From Niastella sp. OAS944 (GTDB lineage Bacteria; Bacteroidota; Bacteroidia; Chitinophagales; Chitinophagaceae), in NCBI GenBank assembly GCA_024809215.1, contig JANUBW010000001.1, forward strand, positions 372,001 to 436,000: DNA of 64,000 nt, written 5' to 3'. Below, piece after piece: positions 16,549 to 27,700 of the stretch. The position numbers were made by a program, and so were the translations under genes. The notes beneath the pieces are model-generated. The model saw nothing but the letters and a program-made list of their open reading frames with translations, did no database searches and had not been told where the DNA came from. Position 1 is the first letter of the stretch, and each line of letters begins with the position of its first letter.

Positions 16549-19077
16549 ATGGATACCCGCAGAGAATTTCTAAAAAAAGCTACCGTACTATCGGGCGGCG
16601 CCGGTTTAATGCAATTGTTACCGCCATCAATTGCCCGGGCGTTGGCCATTAACCCCGAGGCCGGCACCACCTGGAAAGACGCTGAACATATTGTATTTCT
16701 TATGCAGGAGAACCGCTCCTTCGATCATGCCTATGGCAGTTTGCAGGGCGTACGGGGTTTTAACGATCCGCGGGCCATCAGGCAACCCAACAACAACCTC
16801 GTTTGGTTACAAACAAATAAAGAAGGTGAAACCTACGTGCCCTTCCGCCTTGACATTCACAATACAAAGGCCACCTGGATGAGTTCCCTCCCCCACAGCT
16901 GGAGCAACCAGGTTGATGCCCGCAACAATGGCCACTATGATAAATGGCTCGATGCCAAACATTCGGGCAACAAAGATTACCGGGCCATGCCATTGACCCT
17001 GGGTTTTCATAACCGCGAAGACATTCCTTTTTATTATGCACTGGCCGATGCCTTTACCGTTTGCGATCAAAACTTTTGTTCATCGCTTACCGGCACCACG
17101 CCCAACCGTTTATTTTTCTGGAGCGGCACCATTCGCGATAAAGCAGATGAAAATGCGCTGGCCTGCGTTTGGAACGAGGATGCCGATTATAATACTATGG
17201 TAAGCTGGGCAACCTTCCCCGAGCGGCTTGAGGACGCCGGCATTCCCTGGAAAGTGTACCAGAATGAATTGAGTGTTGGTGTTGGCTTTGAAGGCGAAGA
17301 AGACAGCTGGCTGGCCAACTTTGGCGATAACCCGCTGGAGTACTTCACCCAATACAATGTAAAATTTCATCCACCATATTGGAAAAACCTGCCAAAAGCT
17401 ATTGAACAACTGGCTGAACAGATCAAAAAGCAGGAAGCGCAACTGGCGAACGGATCACCGGAAAGTGAAAAAGTAAAGAAGCGCATTGAAGGAATGAAAG
17501 CCAACCTGGCCGTTTTGGAAGCCGATGTAAAGAAATATAATGCGGCCAGTTATGAACAACTTTCGGCCCGGGAAAAGAACCTGCATGAAAAAGCTTTCGA
17601 TACCAATAAAAAAGACCCCGACTATCACAAACTCACTACCCTTACTTATAAAGATGGTGATACAGAGCGCCAGACAAAAGCGCCAAAAGGCGATGTGCTG
17701 CACCAGTTCAGGGAGGATGTAAAAAATGGCAAGCTGCCCACCGTATCGTGGCTCGTTGCGCCCGAAAACTTTAGCGACCATCCATCAGCGGCCTGGTTTG
17801 GCGTATGGTACATCAGCGAGGTGTTGGATATTCTTACCCAAAACCCCGAGGTATGGAAGAAAACCGTCTTTGTATTGACCTATGATGAAAACGACGGGTA
17901 CTACGACCATGTGCCGCCATTCGTAGCGCCACATCCGCATAATGCGTCAACCGGTTTAACCTCAAAAGGCATCGATACCGGTGTTGATTATGTTGCCAAT
18001 AAAGATCAGCAGTCGATAAAAGAACTGGCGCGCGAAAGTTCCATTGGCCTGGGCTACCGGGTACCTATGGTTGTAGCATCGCCCTGGAGCCGCGGCGGCT
18101 GGGTTAATTCAGAAGTGTTTGACCATACTTCATCTATAAGGTTCCTTGAAGAATTTCTATCGCACAAGACCGGAAAGAAAATACAAGAGCCCAATATTTC
18201 AAAATGGCGCCGTACAGTTTGCGGTGATCTCACTTCTGTGTTCAGACCCTATAATGGCGAAAAGATCACCCTGCCCGAATTTTTGGAAAGAGACGCTTTT
18301 ATTGAAAGTATTCATAAAGCACAGTTCAAACAACTGCCTTCAAACTTTAAAAAGCTCACGGCGGAAGAAATTGCTGCTATCAATAAAGCGCCATGGTCAT
18401 CGCCTAACATGCCGCAACAGGAAAAAGGCATACGCAATGCCTGTGCATTGCCTTATGAGTTGTTTGCAGATGGCGGTTTAACTGCAGATAAGTCTGGCGT
18501 TGAGATAACATTAATGGCCTCGAACGTTGTTTTTAAACAGCGGGCAGCAGGTTCACCTTTTCATATTTACGCCCCGGGCAAATACCAGCAACAGGTTCAT
18601 CAAAACTGGGCTTACGCTGTAGAAGCCGGAAAAGATGTAATAGCCAACTGGAAGCTGAGCGATTTTGAGAACAGCAGTTATCATTTGCAGGTGTATGGCC
18701 CTAATGGCTTCTTTAGAGAACTGAGCGGCTCAAAAGACGATGCAGCTATTCGCATTGTATGTGATTATGAGACTGATCAGCTTAGGAACGACCTGCTCAG
18801 CGGTAATATATTACTCCGCTTTACAAATACCGGTACGCAATCGCTGGTGTTTGAAATAATTGACAATGCGTATAAAACACCTGTACAAACCGTAAACGTA
18901 AAACCTGGAAAAGCTAAAATAAATCAGCAGATACGCGTCAATACCGCCAAAAGCTACGGTTGGTACGACTTTTCCGTCAAACTTAAAGGCAATCAGCAAT
19001 TTGAGCGCCGGTATGCCGGCCGGGTTGAAACGGGCAAACCAAGCAAGACCGATCCCTTCATGGGAAGAGTGGTGTAG
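16549..19077 (+). CDS. phosphocholine-type phospholipase C, Tat-exported
   Basis: 842 residues. The N-terminus TRREFLKKATVL followed by a hydrophobic stretch is a Tat signal, so the enzyme is exported folded. The phosphoesterase domain begins EHIVFLMQENRSFDHAYGSLQGVRGFND (metal-binding Glu at 54, Asn/Arg/Ser after it) and contains TYDENDGYYDHVPPF near 445-460, both diagnostic of the non-hemolytic PLC/acid phosphatase AcpA superfamily. Two C-terminal beta-domains (about 640-840), separated at RNACALPYELFADG, match the DUF756 repeats of full-length PLC-N enzymes. It would hydrolyse phosphatidylcholine or sphingomyelin-like lipids, releasing a phospho-headgroup. It stands alone, divergent from the CHU_C gene, with a 192-base intergenic region. 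Confidence 0.9.
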   Translation: MDTRREFLKKATVLSGGAGLMQLLPPSIARALAINPEAGTTWKDAEHIVFLMQENRSFDHAYGSLQGVRGFNDPRAIRQPNNNLVWLQTNKEGETYVPFRLDIHNTKATWMSSLPHSWSNQVDARNNGHYDKWLDAKHSGNKDYRAMPLTLGFHNREDIPFYYALADAFTVCDQNFCSSLTGTTPNRLFFWSGTIRDKADENALACVWNEDADYNTMVSWATFPERLEDAGIPWKVYQNELSVGVGFEGEEDSWLANFGDNPLEYFTQYNVKFHPPYWKNLPKAIEQLAEQIKKQEAQLANGSPESEKVKKRIEGMKANLAVLEADVKKYNAASYEQLSAREKNLHEKAFDTNKKDPDYHKLTTLTYKDGDTERQTKAPKGDVLHQFREDVKNGKLPTVSWLVAPENFSDHPSAAWFGVWYISEVLDILTQNPEVWKKTVFVLTYDENDGYYDHVPPFVAPHPHNASTGLTSKGIDTGVDYVANKDQQSIKELARESSIGLGYRVPMVVASPWSRGGWVNSEVFDHTSSIRFLEEFLSHKTGKKIQEPNISKWRRTVCGDLTSVFRPYNGEKITLPEFLERDAFIESIHKAQFKQLPSNFKKLTAEEIAAINKAPWSSPNMPQQEKGIRNACALPYELFADGGLTADKSGVEITLMASNVVFKQRAAGSPFHIYAPGKYQQQVHQNWAYAVEAGKDVIANWKLSDFENSSYHLQVYGPNGFFRELSGSKDDAAIRIVCDYETDQLRNDLLSGNILLRFTNTGTQSLVFEIIDNAYKTPVQTVNVKPGKAKINQQIRVNTAKSYGWYDFSVKLKGNQQFERRYAGRVETGKPSKTDPFMGRVV

Positions 19078-19193
19078 CCAATTGATTCAACGTTTGGCCA
19101 GTAAGCAGTAAAATACATTGAGGATAAAACTAGGTTTATTATTAACTTTATAGACCGCCTCAATTTATTTTACTCACCCCAAAATGCTGCGCC

Positions 19194-21581
19194 ATGTCGG
19201 AAATGATTGCACCTGCCTTAAGGCACACTGATAATTTAAAAATACTTGCAGCCAATATAAATGGCCCTGACAATAATCTATCAATTGATAGCAAGATCTC
19301 TTTTCGTCCGTTTGTAAATTATTTAAAAGACAAACTACACGAAAGCTCCGATTCCCGATCGGGCATATACAATTACCTCATAGAGAAATTTGAGGAAACG
19401 CCTGCTTTGCTGGAACCGGTAACAGATGAACATGTACTGGAAGACAACCACGACCTGCTCGAAATGCTGGGCACTACACTGTTCCCCGTGGTAAGTGAAG
19501 AAAGCAAGAACATGTTCACCATGGGTATACCGTATGAATTTTCGGTATTCAATTATTCATCACCTTTCAGGAAACTGTTCATCGATGATGACTCGGCACA
19601 GTTCTTATTGCCCGAGAATATATCGCATGAAACGCTGCGGCAAGCCCAATGCTCGCTGATGTACGAGCATGTGCTGGCAAAATTCTATAACATAAAACTG
19701 AATGAAGACCCGCACCTGGTATACCCGGTAACAGATAAAAAAACCGGTTTGAAACGTTACTATAAACTGCGGTACGACCGCCGGTTTATTGATATAAACC
19801 TGAAAGGCACATTGCCCCAAATACAGGATTGTGCAGTTTGCCTCAACTCCCTGCGAATACTTGACCTCGACCGGCAATTGGAAAAAATGCCGCTCGATCT
19901 TTTTGAAGTGGAAGGCTTTGGGGTTTGGATTGCCGAGGACTTTACCATTCAGGAATCGCTGGATGCTATAAAGAAAATATTATTACAGCACCACGATTGC
20001 AACCTGAACGTAATTCAAAGCCTTAAGAACAGCATACATTCATTAATAGGCCTTAATGAAGTTGAAGTAGGCTTTACGCCATTTATACAACTCAATGGCC
20101 GGTTTGTAATGGATGAGAACTGTACGCGGCATGGCATTCTTGGTAAGAACTGGAAAGCCAGCAATCCGGAAGATGTAGCCACTTATCAAATGTGTGTCGG
20201 GTTCTTTAGTGAACATCCTGAACCAATACCCCTATCGGTACTTGATGAAAAAATGCTGGCGGTAGCGCCATTTACACAGGCGCTGTTAGACCAGGGATTT
20301 AAAAGTTATATTATTTACCCCATACAGAATAATGATGGTTTACTTGGTGCCCTGGAACTTGGCTCCACTATTTCGGGTCAACTGAACCAGGATGTGATGA
20401 ACAGAATTGAATCGGCCATACCGCTGTTATCGCTGGCGTTGCTAAAGAACAGAGATAACTTCAACAATCGTATTGAAAAGATCATCAAAGAAAAATTTAC
20501 GCCTTTACAACCAGCGGTAGAATGGAAGTTTGCCGAAGTGGCGTGGGAATATTTGCATAATGAAAATAATGAAGAGGCCACTGTTACGGGAAATGTAGTG
20601 TTCGATAATGTATACCCATTGTATGGCGCCATTGATATTCGCAACTCTTCCGTTGAAAGAAGCCGCGCCATTCAAAAAGACCTGAAAGAACATATTGACC
20701 TGGTTGATGAAGTGCTCGATAAATTGCAAACGCTGCTAAAGTTGCCTTTACTGGAAGGATTGAAGTTTAAGAACTTTACCTTCAGACAAAGCCTTGAAAA
20801 CGGCATGGCCGCAGAAGATGAAATACGCATCAATGAGTTTTTTGAAAAGGAAGCCGATCCTGTATTATCGCATTTGCAAACAAGCAATTCCCAGGCGCAG
20901 GAAATTGTAAATAACTATTTCAACCTGGTGAACGATGAACGCAGCTATTTATACCGCAACCGCAACGAATACGAAAACACCCTCAATACGATCAATAACA
21001 CGGTGCTGCAAAGTTTCGAAAAACAAGAGGAGATCATGCAGCAGTCGTACCCGCACTATTTTGAAAAATACAAGACCGACGGTGTTGAGTACACTATTTA
21101 TATAGGGCAGTCTATAGCGCCTAATAATCTCTTTAACATGCTTTATCTGAAAAATATCAGGTTATGGCAGTTGAGCTCCATGGCAGAGATCGCACGAATT
21201 ACACACGCGTTAATTCCCAATTTACAGGTGCCCTTACAAACCACACAATTGATCTTGATCCATAGCCAGCCCATTAGCATCAGCTTTAGAAAAGACGAAC
21301 GGCGTTTTGATGTAGAAGGTTCGTATAACATTCGTTACGAGATCATGAAGAAACGGCTCGACAAAGTGAATATCCGTGGCACCAATGAACGGCTTACCCA
21401 GCCGGGCAAAATAGCCATGGTATACAGCAATCCCAAAGAAGCACAGGAATACCAGGAATATATTTTGTTCCTGCAAAGCAAAAACTTATTGCTGCCCGGT
21501 ATGGAATACCTTGAGCTGGAAGAATTGCAAGGCGTAAGTGGATTGAAAGCGTTAAGAGTGAATATTAATTTAGAAGCATAA
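19194..21581 (+). CDS. large cytosolic protein, possible GAF domain
   Basis: 795 residues with no signal peptide or membrane helix. The middle section (about 255-430) has a GAF-like layout: a long helix, ALNDVEVG-type strands, and SYIIYPIQNNDGLLGALELGS, a typical last GAF strand pair. The first 240 residues form an alpha-helical domain with CAVCLN, and the last 340 are long amphipathic helices ending in a compact domain. No output domain (kinase, cyclase, HTH) is seen. Proteins of this length and plan are common in Bacteroidota and annotated only as GAF-containing. It could be a ligand-sensing scaffold, but its partner is unknown and it is flanked by a strong terminator. Confidence 0.55.
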   Translation: MSEMIAPALRHTDNLKILAANINGPDNNLSIDSKISFRPFVNYLKDKLHESSDSRSGIYNYLIEKFEETPALLEPVTDEHVLEDNHDLLEMLGTTLFPVVSEESKNMFTMGIPYEFSVFNYSSPFRKLFIDDDSAQFLLPENISHETLRQAQCSLMYEHVLAKFYNIKLNEDPHLVYPVTDKKTGLKRYYKLRYDRRFIDINLKGTLPQIQDCAVCLNSLRILDLDRQLEKMPLDLFEVEGFGVWIAEDFTIQESLDAIKKILLQHHDCNLNVIQSLKNSIHSLIGLNEVEVGFTPFIQLNGRFVMDENCTRHGILGKNWKASNPEDVATYQMCVGFFSEHPEPIPLSVLDEKMLAVAPFTQALLDQGFKSYIIYPIQNNDGLLGALELGSTISGQLNQDVMNRIESAIPLLSLALLKNRDNFNNRIEKIIKEKFTPLQPAVEWKFAEVAWEYLHNENNEEATVTGNVVFDNVYPLYGAIDIRNSSVERSRAIQKDLKEHIDLVDEVLDKLQTLLKLPLLEGLKFKNFTFRQSLENGMAAEDEIRINEFFEKEADPVLSHLQTSNSQAQEIVNNYFNLVNDERSYLYRNRNEYENTLNTINNTVLQSFEKQEEIMQQSYPHYFEKYKTDGVEYTIYIGQSIAPNNLFNMLYLKNIRLWQLSSMAEIARITHALIPNLQVPLQTTQLILIHSQPISISFRKDERRFDVEGSYNIRYEIMKKRLDKVNIRGTNERLTQPGKIAMVYSNPKEAQEYQEYILFLQSKNLLLPGMEYLELEELQGVSGLKALRVNINLEA

Positions 21582-21590
21582 AAAAGATGA

Positions 21591-21626
21591 AGGGAAGCCC
21601 CCTTAAAGAGGGACTTCCCTTTTTTG
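21591..21626. terminator. bidirectional intrinsic terminator
   Basis: AGGGAAGCCCCCTTAAAG is followed by AGGGACTTCCCTTTTTT, giving a long stem closed by AGGGAAG/CTTCCCT with a plus-strand T-run. The reverse strand also has a T-tract (TTCATCTTTTTT) after the stem. It closes the GAF-like gene on the plus strand and the four-gene B12 operon on the minus strand. Confidence 0.85.
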
Positions 21627-21662
21627 GCTTTTCAGGAAATAATATTTTATTTCTGAATTATG

Positions 21663-22727
21663 TTATTGCCTGATGAATGCAACTGTATTTGGGTTCAAGC
21701 CCGGTGTTACTGAGAAGTTACGTTTCTTCGCACCGTTTTTATCGAAGCAGAAAACCTCACCTGTATTACGGAAATTCTTGGCATCAGTTATCCATACATC
21801 ACCCGTTTTTACATCTATATCAATGCCATAAGCATATTGTATTTCAACATCACCAGTAGTAAAGCTGGCACTGGTTTGAGAAAAATCGGAAGTGTTCAGT
21901 TTCCTCACATACTTGGAGCCCAGCCAACCACCGGTGGCATATAAATAGCCATCGAAATAACGGATCTTGCCCACCGCAGTATCAACAGATTTTACCACAC
22001 TATTAGTTATAGCGTTTACTTTCACCAGCTTCGGTCCTACAGCTCCATAATCGCCATTACAGCCAATATAAATATTATTTGCGCTATCGGCAGCCATACA
22101 ATAAGGGTTCAGGCCCACTTTTATTTTTTGCTGCTCAGTATATGTTGTGAGGCTTACTACTGAAATAGTTGAATCGAGACCGGATAAACCACCGCCATTG
22201 GCTACAAACAATTTATCACCTGAAACTACCATCTGTTCGGGATTGGAACCTACAGTGATCACCTTCTCCACTTCCAAAGTAGTGGTATCAATAATGGACA
22301 CCGAGTTATCCCAGCTCGATACGATCACCTTATTCTTATATGCTACAATATTTCTGGGTTGACGGTCGGGGCCATTGCCATTTGTAAAATCTATTGTTTT
22401 TATACTCTTTGCGGTTAACACCTCTGCTACTCTTACATGGCTTGTAACGTTCATAACAATATACATTTTACCACCGTATATCAGCAGATCGTTACCGGTG
22501 TCGCCTAAACCCTTACCATTCACATTGGCAAAATAATCGGTAACAGGCTTGCCTGTTCCAAAATCATAATAGGTTAACGTTGTATTGCCATCATTAAGAA
22601 GTCCTTCATTAAGCACATAAACGCCCGTAGTTACTAAGGGGGTCTCTGTTTTTACATCGTCTTTTTTACAGGAAGCCATACCGGCCATCATCACTACCAG
22701 GGGTAAAAGAATCCGAAACTTTTTCAT
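21663..22727 (-). CDS. BtuG-like cobalamin-binding surface lipoprotein (YncE-type propeller)
   Basis: 354 residues. The signal peptide ends in a lipobox (MAGMASCKKDD), so the protein is lipid-anchored. The mature part is a YncE/DUF5074-type beta-propeller with repeated strand motifs (VNEGLLNDGNTTLTYYD, RQPRNIVAYKNKVIVSSWDN, SVSIIDTTTLEVEKVI, PEQMVVSGDKLFVANGG, NPYCMAADSANNIYIGC). In Bacteroides the surface lipoprotein BtuG has this fold, sits on the BtuB receptor and captures cobalamin with extremely high affinity. Here the gene follows a BtuB-like receptor by 9 bases in an operon headed by a cobalamin riboswitch, which makes the BtuG assignment strong by context. The propeller residues that bind B12 cannot be confirmed by eye. 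Confidence 0.8.
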   Translation of the reverse strand: MKKFRILLPLVVMMAGMASCKKDDVKTETPLVTTGVYVLNEGLLNDGNTTLTYYDFGTGKPVTDYFANVNGKGLGDTGNDLLIYGGKMYIVMNVTSHVRVAEVLTAKSIKTIDFTNGNGPDRQPRNIVAYKNKVIVSSWDNSVSIIDTTTLEVEKVITVGSNPEQMVVSGDKLFVANGGGLSGLDSTISVVSLTTYTEQQKIKVGLNPYCMAADSANNIYIGCNGDYGAVGPKLVKVNAITNSVVKSVDTAVGKIRYFDGYLYATGGWLGSKYVRKLNTSDFSQTSASFTTGDVEIQYAYGIDIDVKTGDVWITDAKNFRNTGEVFCFDKNGAKKRNFSVTPGLNPNTVAFIRQ

Positions 22728-22736
22728 TTTAGTTGA

Positions 22737-24740
22737 TTATAGATTGTTAAGTTGTAAACTGATCTTATAGGAACGTCCAGGCATGGGAAAATTCTTCACC
22801 ACATCATACTGCTTATTCAACAGGTTATCGGCAGAAGCTTTGATTTGTACCCGAAATGCTTTCATCTTTTTCGCCCACGACAAAAACGCATCCTGCGTAC
22901 CCCAGCCGTCAAGCTGGTTATATGGATTGTTCTCACCCAGTACATAACGTGTTGAAGAAAACAACAGGCTATATCCAACATTCCATGCACCATATTGTAA
23001 AGTGAATAATCCCGAACCGGAATGATCGGGCGTATATGGAATAGTGTTTTTATAATCTACTGCTGCCGGGTTGGTGATATCGATTGCCCGTTGAAAAGTA
23101 TAAGCTATGCGGCTGAACCAGGTTACCGAACTGGTTACTTTGCCGCTCAATTCCGCAGTCACATCAACGCCTTTTATGTCTACCTTGCCCAGGTTCAACA
23201 TTGACCAGCCAAACAGATTTTTATTTGGAATGGCAATGATCTTATCATCAACCAGGTTGTAATAACCATCGATACCGATAGTAATTTGTTTAACTGCTCT
23301 GTTATAAGATCTCGAAAAAACAAATCCGGCATTGTATTGACGGGCATATTCGGGGAGTAATGCAGAATTTCCAATGCGATTATAGTACAGATCGTTGAAG
23401 GTGGGCATGCGGAAAATATGTTTATAGAACAGCCGCACCATAAACGGACTGTTCTGCCCCAACCGCAAATTACCTGCAATGGAAGGTGTTACTTTATTGA
23501 TAGTGGCCGCAGCCGGTCCCGTTTTTACATCATCATTAACTGTTGATAATAATAACGAACCGGTCAATTGAAACAGGTTAGCATTATATTGAAGCGCCAC
23601 ATTGTTCCAGCAGCTCCACCGTGTGGGTTGTACAAACGCCGGCACGTTAGATGCAAGCCAGGCGTAAGAAACATCAGAAGAAGCGGCGATAGCTATTCGT
23701 TCACCTATCCTGCGATCGATGGCAGCGGCGGCATAAGCCTCCTGTTGGGTGTACCGGTTATCGAGCCCGCCGGCGTTGTTCAGAAAATCAGGATCTGTAT
23801 ATCGCGTATAATTGCGGCTGTACCGCCCTGTTGCCAGAAATCCGGTATTGGCACCGATTGACCTCCGGTACCTGGTTTGAAAATACAGGTCCTTATTCCA
23901 GAGATGTTGTACCGACCGGTCATTATAGAGTATTACCGCACCGGGCAGCCCCCGGTTGGAGTTATACGCAGATAATTTCACCTGTAAAGATGAACTGTCA
24001 TTGAATAATTTTGCCAGGTTGATCTCTCCCTGCAGGGAACGCATATCCCCATTTTTCCGGGTACTCTTTTCTGAATAATTGCCATTCTTTATCGTAAACG
24101 GATAATCACCTTTTGAGAACACAGCTTCGGAACTGATGTTTATACTCATCTGTTTTGCTACAGGAATCTGAATACCACCATAAGGTTGCCAAAGGCCAAA
24201 AGAGCCTGCTTTCAGTCCTGCCCGCCATTGCTTTACACCAATGGTGTTGGCATACATCACGGGCGTATTAATAGCCATTACAGCGCCATAGCTGTAGGCC
24301 CTGGCTGGTTGCAACAATTGTTGTAGTTGCGCCTGTTGCAAATCTATCGATTGAACAAACGTAGTAGAGTACCTGCTAAGGTCAATCTGGCCACTCTGTA
24401 CATCTGAAGCGGGAATACCATCGTACAGGATGCCGGTATGAGCAGCGCCCAGGCTGCGTACCGAAACAGTTTTTAAACCACCCACGCCCCCATAATCTTT
24501 TACCTGTACCCCGCTAAAATAACGGGCGGCATCACCTACAGAAGGCGCATTTATTTGTTGCAGTGTTTCACTGTTCAACGTTTGCAAAGGCGTTGCCGCG
24601 ATAAACGTGCTTTTCTTCTTCAGCCCCGATACCGTTACTTTATTCAACACCTTCGCACTGTCGCCGGATTGTGCTGACGCCCGGTAAATACATACCGGTA
24701 TCAAAAACAGGAAACAATATGCAATAACAATTCTGCGCAT
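22737..24740 (-). CDS. btuB: BtuB-like TonB-dependent cobalamin receptor
   Basis: 667 residues: signal peptide, a short N-terminal stretch with KVLNKVTVSG, which could act as the TonB box, a plug (about 35-155: INAPSVGDAARYFSGVQVKD, GGLKTVSVRSLGAAHTGILY, DGIPASDVQSGQIDL) and a barrel ending FPMPGRSYKISLQLNNL. This plug variant, with VRSLGAxHT and GQIDL, is the one in Bacteroidota BtuB-type receptors. The barrel sections (RMPTFNDLYYNRIGN, LLPEYARQYNAGF) are typical of vitamin receptors. It would carry cobalamin across the outer membrane using TonB energy. It begins 3 bases after the VWA/propeller gene and is followed by the BtuG-like gene. The substrate call rests mainly on the cobalamin riboswitch at 30171-30352. 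Confidence 0.8.
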   Translation of the reverse strand: MRRIVIAYCFLFLIPVCIYRASAQSGDSAKVLNKVTVSGLKKKSTFIAATPLQTLNSETLQQINAPSVGDAARYFSGVQVKDYGGVGGLKTVSVRSLGAAHTGILYDGIPASDVQSGQIDLSRYSTTFVQSIDLQQAQLQQLLQPARAYSYGAVMAINTPVMYANTIGVKQWRAGLKAGSFGLWQPYGGIQIPVAKQMSINISSEAVFSKGDYPFTIKNGNYSEKSTRKNGDMRSLQGEINLAKLFNDSSSLQVKLSAYNSNRGLPGAVILYNDRSVQHLWNKDLYFQTRYRRSIGANTGFLATGRYSRNYTRYTDPDFLNNAGGLDNRYTQQEAYAAAAIDRRIGERIAIAASSDVSYAWLASNVPAFVQPTRWSCWNNVALQYNANLFQLTGSLLLSTVNDDVKTGPAAATINKVTPSIAGNLRLGQNSPFMVRLFYKHIFRMPTFNDLYYNRIGNSALLPEYARQYNAGFVFSRSYNRAVKQITIGIDGYYNLVDDKIIAIPNKNLFGWSMLNLGKVDIKGVDVTAELSGKVTSSVTWFSRIAYTFQRAIDITNPAAVDYKNTIPYTPDHSGSGLFTLQYGAWNVGYSLLFSSTRYVLGENNPYNQLDGWGTQDAFLSWAKKMKAFRVQIKASADNLLNKQYDVVKNFPMPGRSYKISLQLNNL

Positions 24741-24743
24741 TCT

Positions 24744-27700
24744 TTATCGTATTAGCGTTACTATGCCTTTCTTTGTTTGATTAATACCATTCAACTGGTA
24801 TTGGCAATACCAGATAAAACTGTCCATGGGTTGTTCGTAACCATTCACACGCCCATCCCACACCATCGTTGCATCTGTTGATTCAAATACTTTTTGTCCC
24901 CACCGGTTGTATATCCATAATTTATATTGGCTCACGCCACAATTCCAGGTCAACCGGAACCCATCGTTACGACCATCGTTATTGGGCGTAAATGCATTGG
25001 GAACAAAAGGACCGCATTCTATATTTACTGAGGGAACATGTTTTATAGAAATATAAGCCTGGGCCGAAGCATCGCAACCAGCATTCGTTAAAACGGTTAA
25101 CGATAGCATGGCGTAACCATTGGCAATATCGGTTTCAGTAGGCCGATAGCTTAATGCCGGTTCACTGGTAGTACCATCATTCAATAAATTGCCCGCAGTG
25201 GCACTTACCCATTGCAGCGATTGTGCATTGGCAGTATTGATACCGGTAATATGCACCGTATCGCCCTCATTAACTGTAGCGGGATAATTCCATCCATTGA
25301 TACCAGGTAATGGCGTTGGGGTAACAGCGCTATTATTCAGCGCAACATTCGACACACCTGATTCATTAAAGAATGGCGTGAGCGCTGCAACACGGGCAGC
25401 AAACGAAACAGAACCACTACCAACAGAAAGATCAACTTTTGCCTGGCTTGTCCCGGCCGGTAATTGGTATACAGGAATAGAGATGGCACCACTTTTATCG
25501 AGCAAAGCGTTTTGAACAGCCGGGTAAGCGCGGTCTGCCATATTGGGCTGCGCCAGCACCAATCCTTTTGAACGGCCATACAACTCACTCGGGAAAAACG
25601 CGCCCGTACCAGAAAGGTTTAATTCCAGCACGGCATCATGGATCAATAATCCGCTCGTATTATTTATAGTAATGGTAGCAGTTGCATAACTGGCTATTCC
25701 GCACGATTGTACAGGAGGTATATCTAACTGCACATGTACTTTATCGCCAGGTGTACAGGCAGCCGTTTGGTTTAATACAGCTACATTATCTGAAGTATGT
25801 TGCGTTCCATTAAAACCGGTATTATCTGGTGTAATAACCGCAACCGGATCAGCAGGCTGCAATCCATCGGTTGTTACGGTAAAACTGTAATCGTGGTTGC
25901 CGGCAGCAGCAGTGGTAACATCATAAAAATAGCGCATGGTAACACAGGCGCCGGCCTTTATCACAAAATCGGCCTGCTCATCTATCTTTAGTAAAAAAGC
26001 GTCATTTCCGCCACCACCATATTGCAACTGAAAAGCGTTGGGGGTTGAGATTTGTAACGACTGCGTAGCGCCTGTAGCATAAACCTTACCTAATGGATCG
26101 GTTACAGAAGCGCTGGCGATATCCATTTGCGTTCCGCCAAAATAAGTGCCCCATTGACGAACGCCATCGCTATCAAACTTCACCAAATATGCATCGGTAT
26201 TTCCCCCGTACGCAGGTTGTAGACTATTGGCTGTGGCAATTTCAGTGGCACTTGTTGTATTACCACTTAAATAAACAAACCCATTCCTATCGGCACTTAC
26301 CTGCCGTCCGTTCTCGGTTCCGGCCCCACCATAATAGGTACACCATTTTAATTTACCATCGCTATCGAACTTTGTTAAGAAGGCATCGGTACTACCATTG
26401 TTTACAGCCTGATGGCTTAGTGCTGTAGCAAAATTCGTACTGGTAGTATTACCTGTTATATATACACCGTTGTTTTTATCAACAGTAATACCTGTAGCAT
26501 TATCGCTGTTGTTACCGCCAAAATAGGTTCCCCATTGGCGAATGCCATCACTATCGAATTTCACCAGGTAGGCATCGTTGCCCACGCTTTTTACAGATTG
26601 AAAACTTGCGGCAGTAGCAATATTATTGGCGCTGCCTGTTAACCCGGTTAAATAAACATAATCATTTGCATCGATGGCAATGCCAAAACCACTTTCGGTA
26701 GCTATACCGCCATAATAAGTTCCCCATTGCCGTACGCCGTTCTTATTGAACTTTACCAGGAATGCATCATTACCGCCCCCGAGTGCAGGCTGATGAGCAC
26801 CGGCAGTAGCTATATTATTGGCGCTTGCAGTAATACCGGCCAGGTATACATTACCGCGACTATCGATTGCTATGCTTCTTCCATAATCGGCGCCGGCGCC
26901 GCCATAATAAGTAGCCCATTGTAAAACGCCATTAGCGTCGAACTTCGCCAGCCAGGCGTCGTAACCGCCGCCGCTGGAAACCTGCGCAGCTCCGCCGGTA
27001 GCTATACCCAACGAATTACTTGTTTCACCGGTCACATATACATTACCTTCTTTATCGGTAGCCACACTATAACCATTCTCAGAACCTACGCCACCAAAAT
27101 AAGTAGCCCATATCCTGTTGCCCTTTGCATTGAATTTGGCAAGAAAAGCATCCTGCGTATTACCATTATTGGTGCGATAAGCGCCTGGTGTTGCTATATT
27201 ATTAGTGCTATTGGTTTGACCCGTGATATAGATAAAACCAAATGCATCGGCAGCGGCGCCATAAGCATAATCGTCGCGGGAGCCACCGAAATAAGTATTG
27301 TAGAAACTGGTCCTTGCACTATCGATATTTGTTTCTGCATGTACCAATGCAAAACCGGCATCAGGCACAGGTGCATAACTGTTTATACGGGTATCGAGGT
27401 TACCGGTATTGCAAATACGAACGGTATATGCCGTCGTATTACCACAACCCACACCATCTGGTTCAACGGCCACATAAATAGCCGCCCGCGGTATACAACC
27501 ATTGCCATTAACGCGACTGATAAGATTACTGAAATTATTATCAGACGATCGCTCCCCCGCCACTACCAGCAGCGGCATCACCTGCGAGGGGTAAACCGGC
27601 ATTTCTACTCCCGATACTTTGCCATCAAAATTTACAACTGCATTCACCAACTGGTAGCCACTCAACACATCACTACTAAATACATTTTGATAAACCCCAC

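Noticed and set aside
16549..19077. Virulence phospholipase
   Set aside because: Enzyme class is clear, but nothing indicates pathogenicity; such enzymes also scavenge phosphate in soil bacteria.
25975..27315. Tandem DNA repeats as a mobile or CRISPR element
   Set aside because: They are in-frame coding repeats of a propeller with high divergence.
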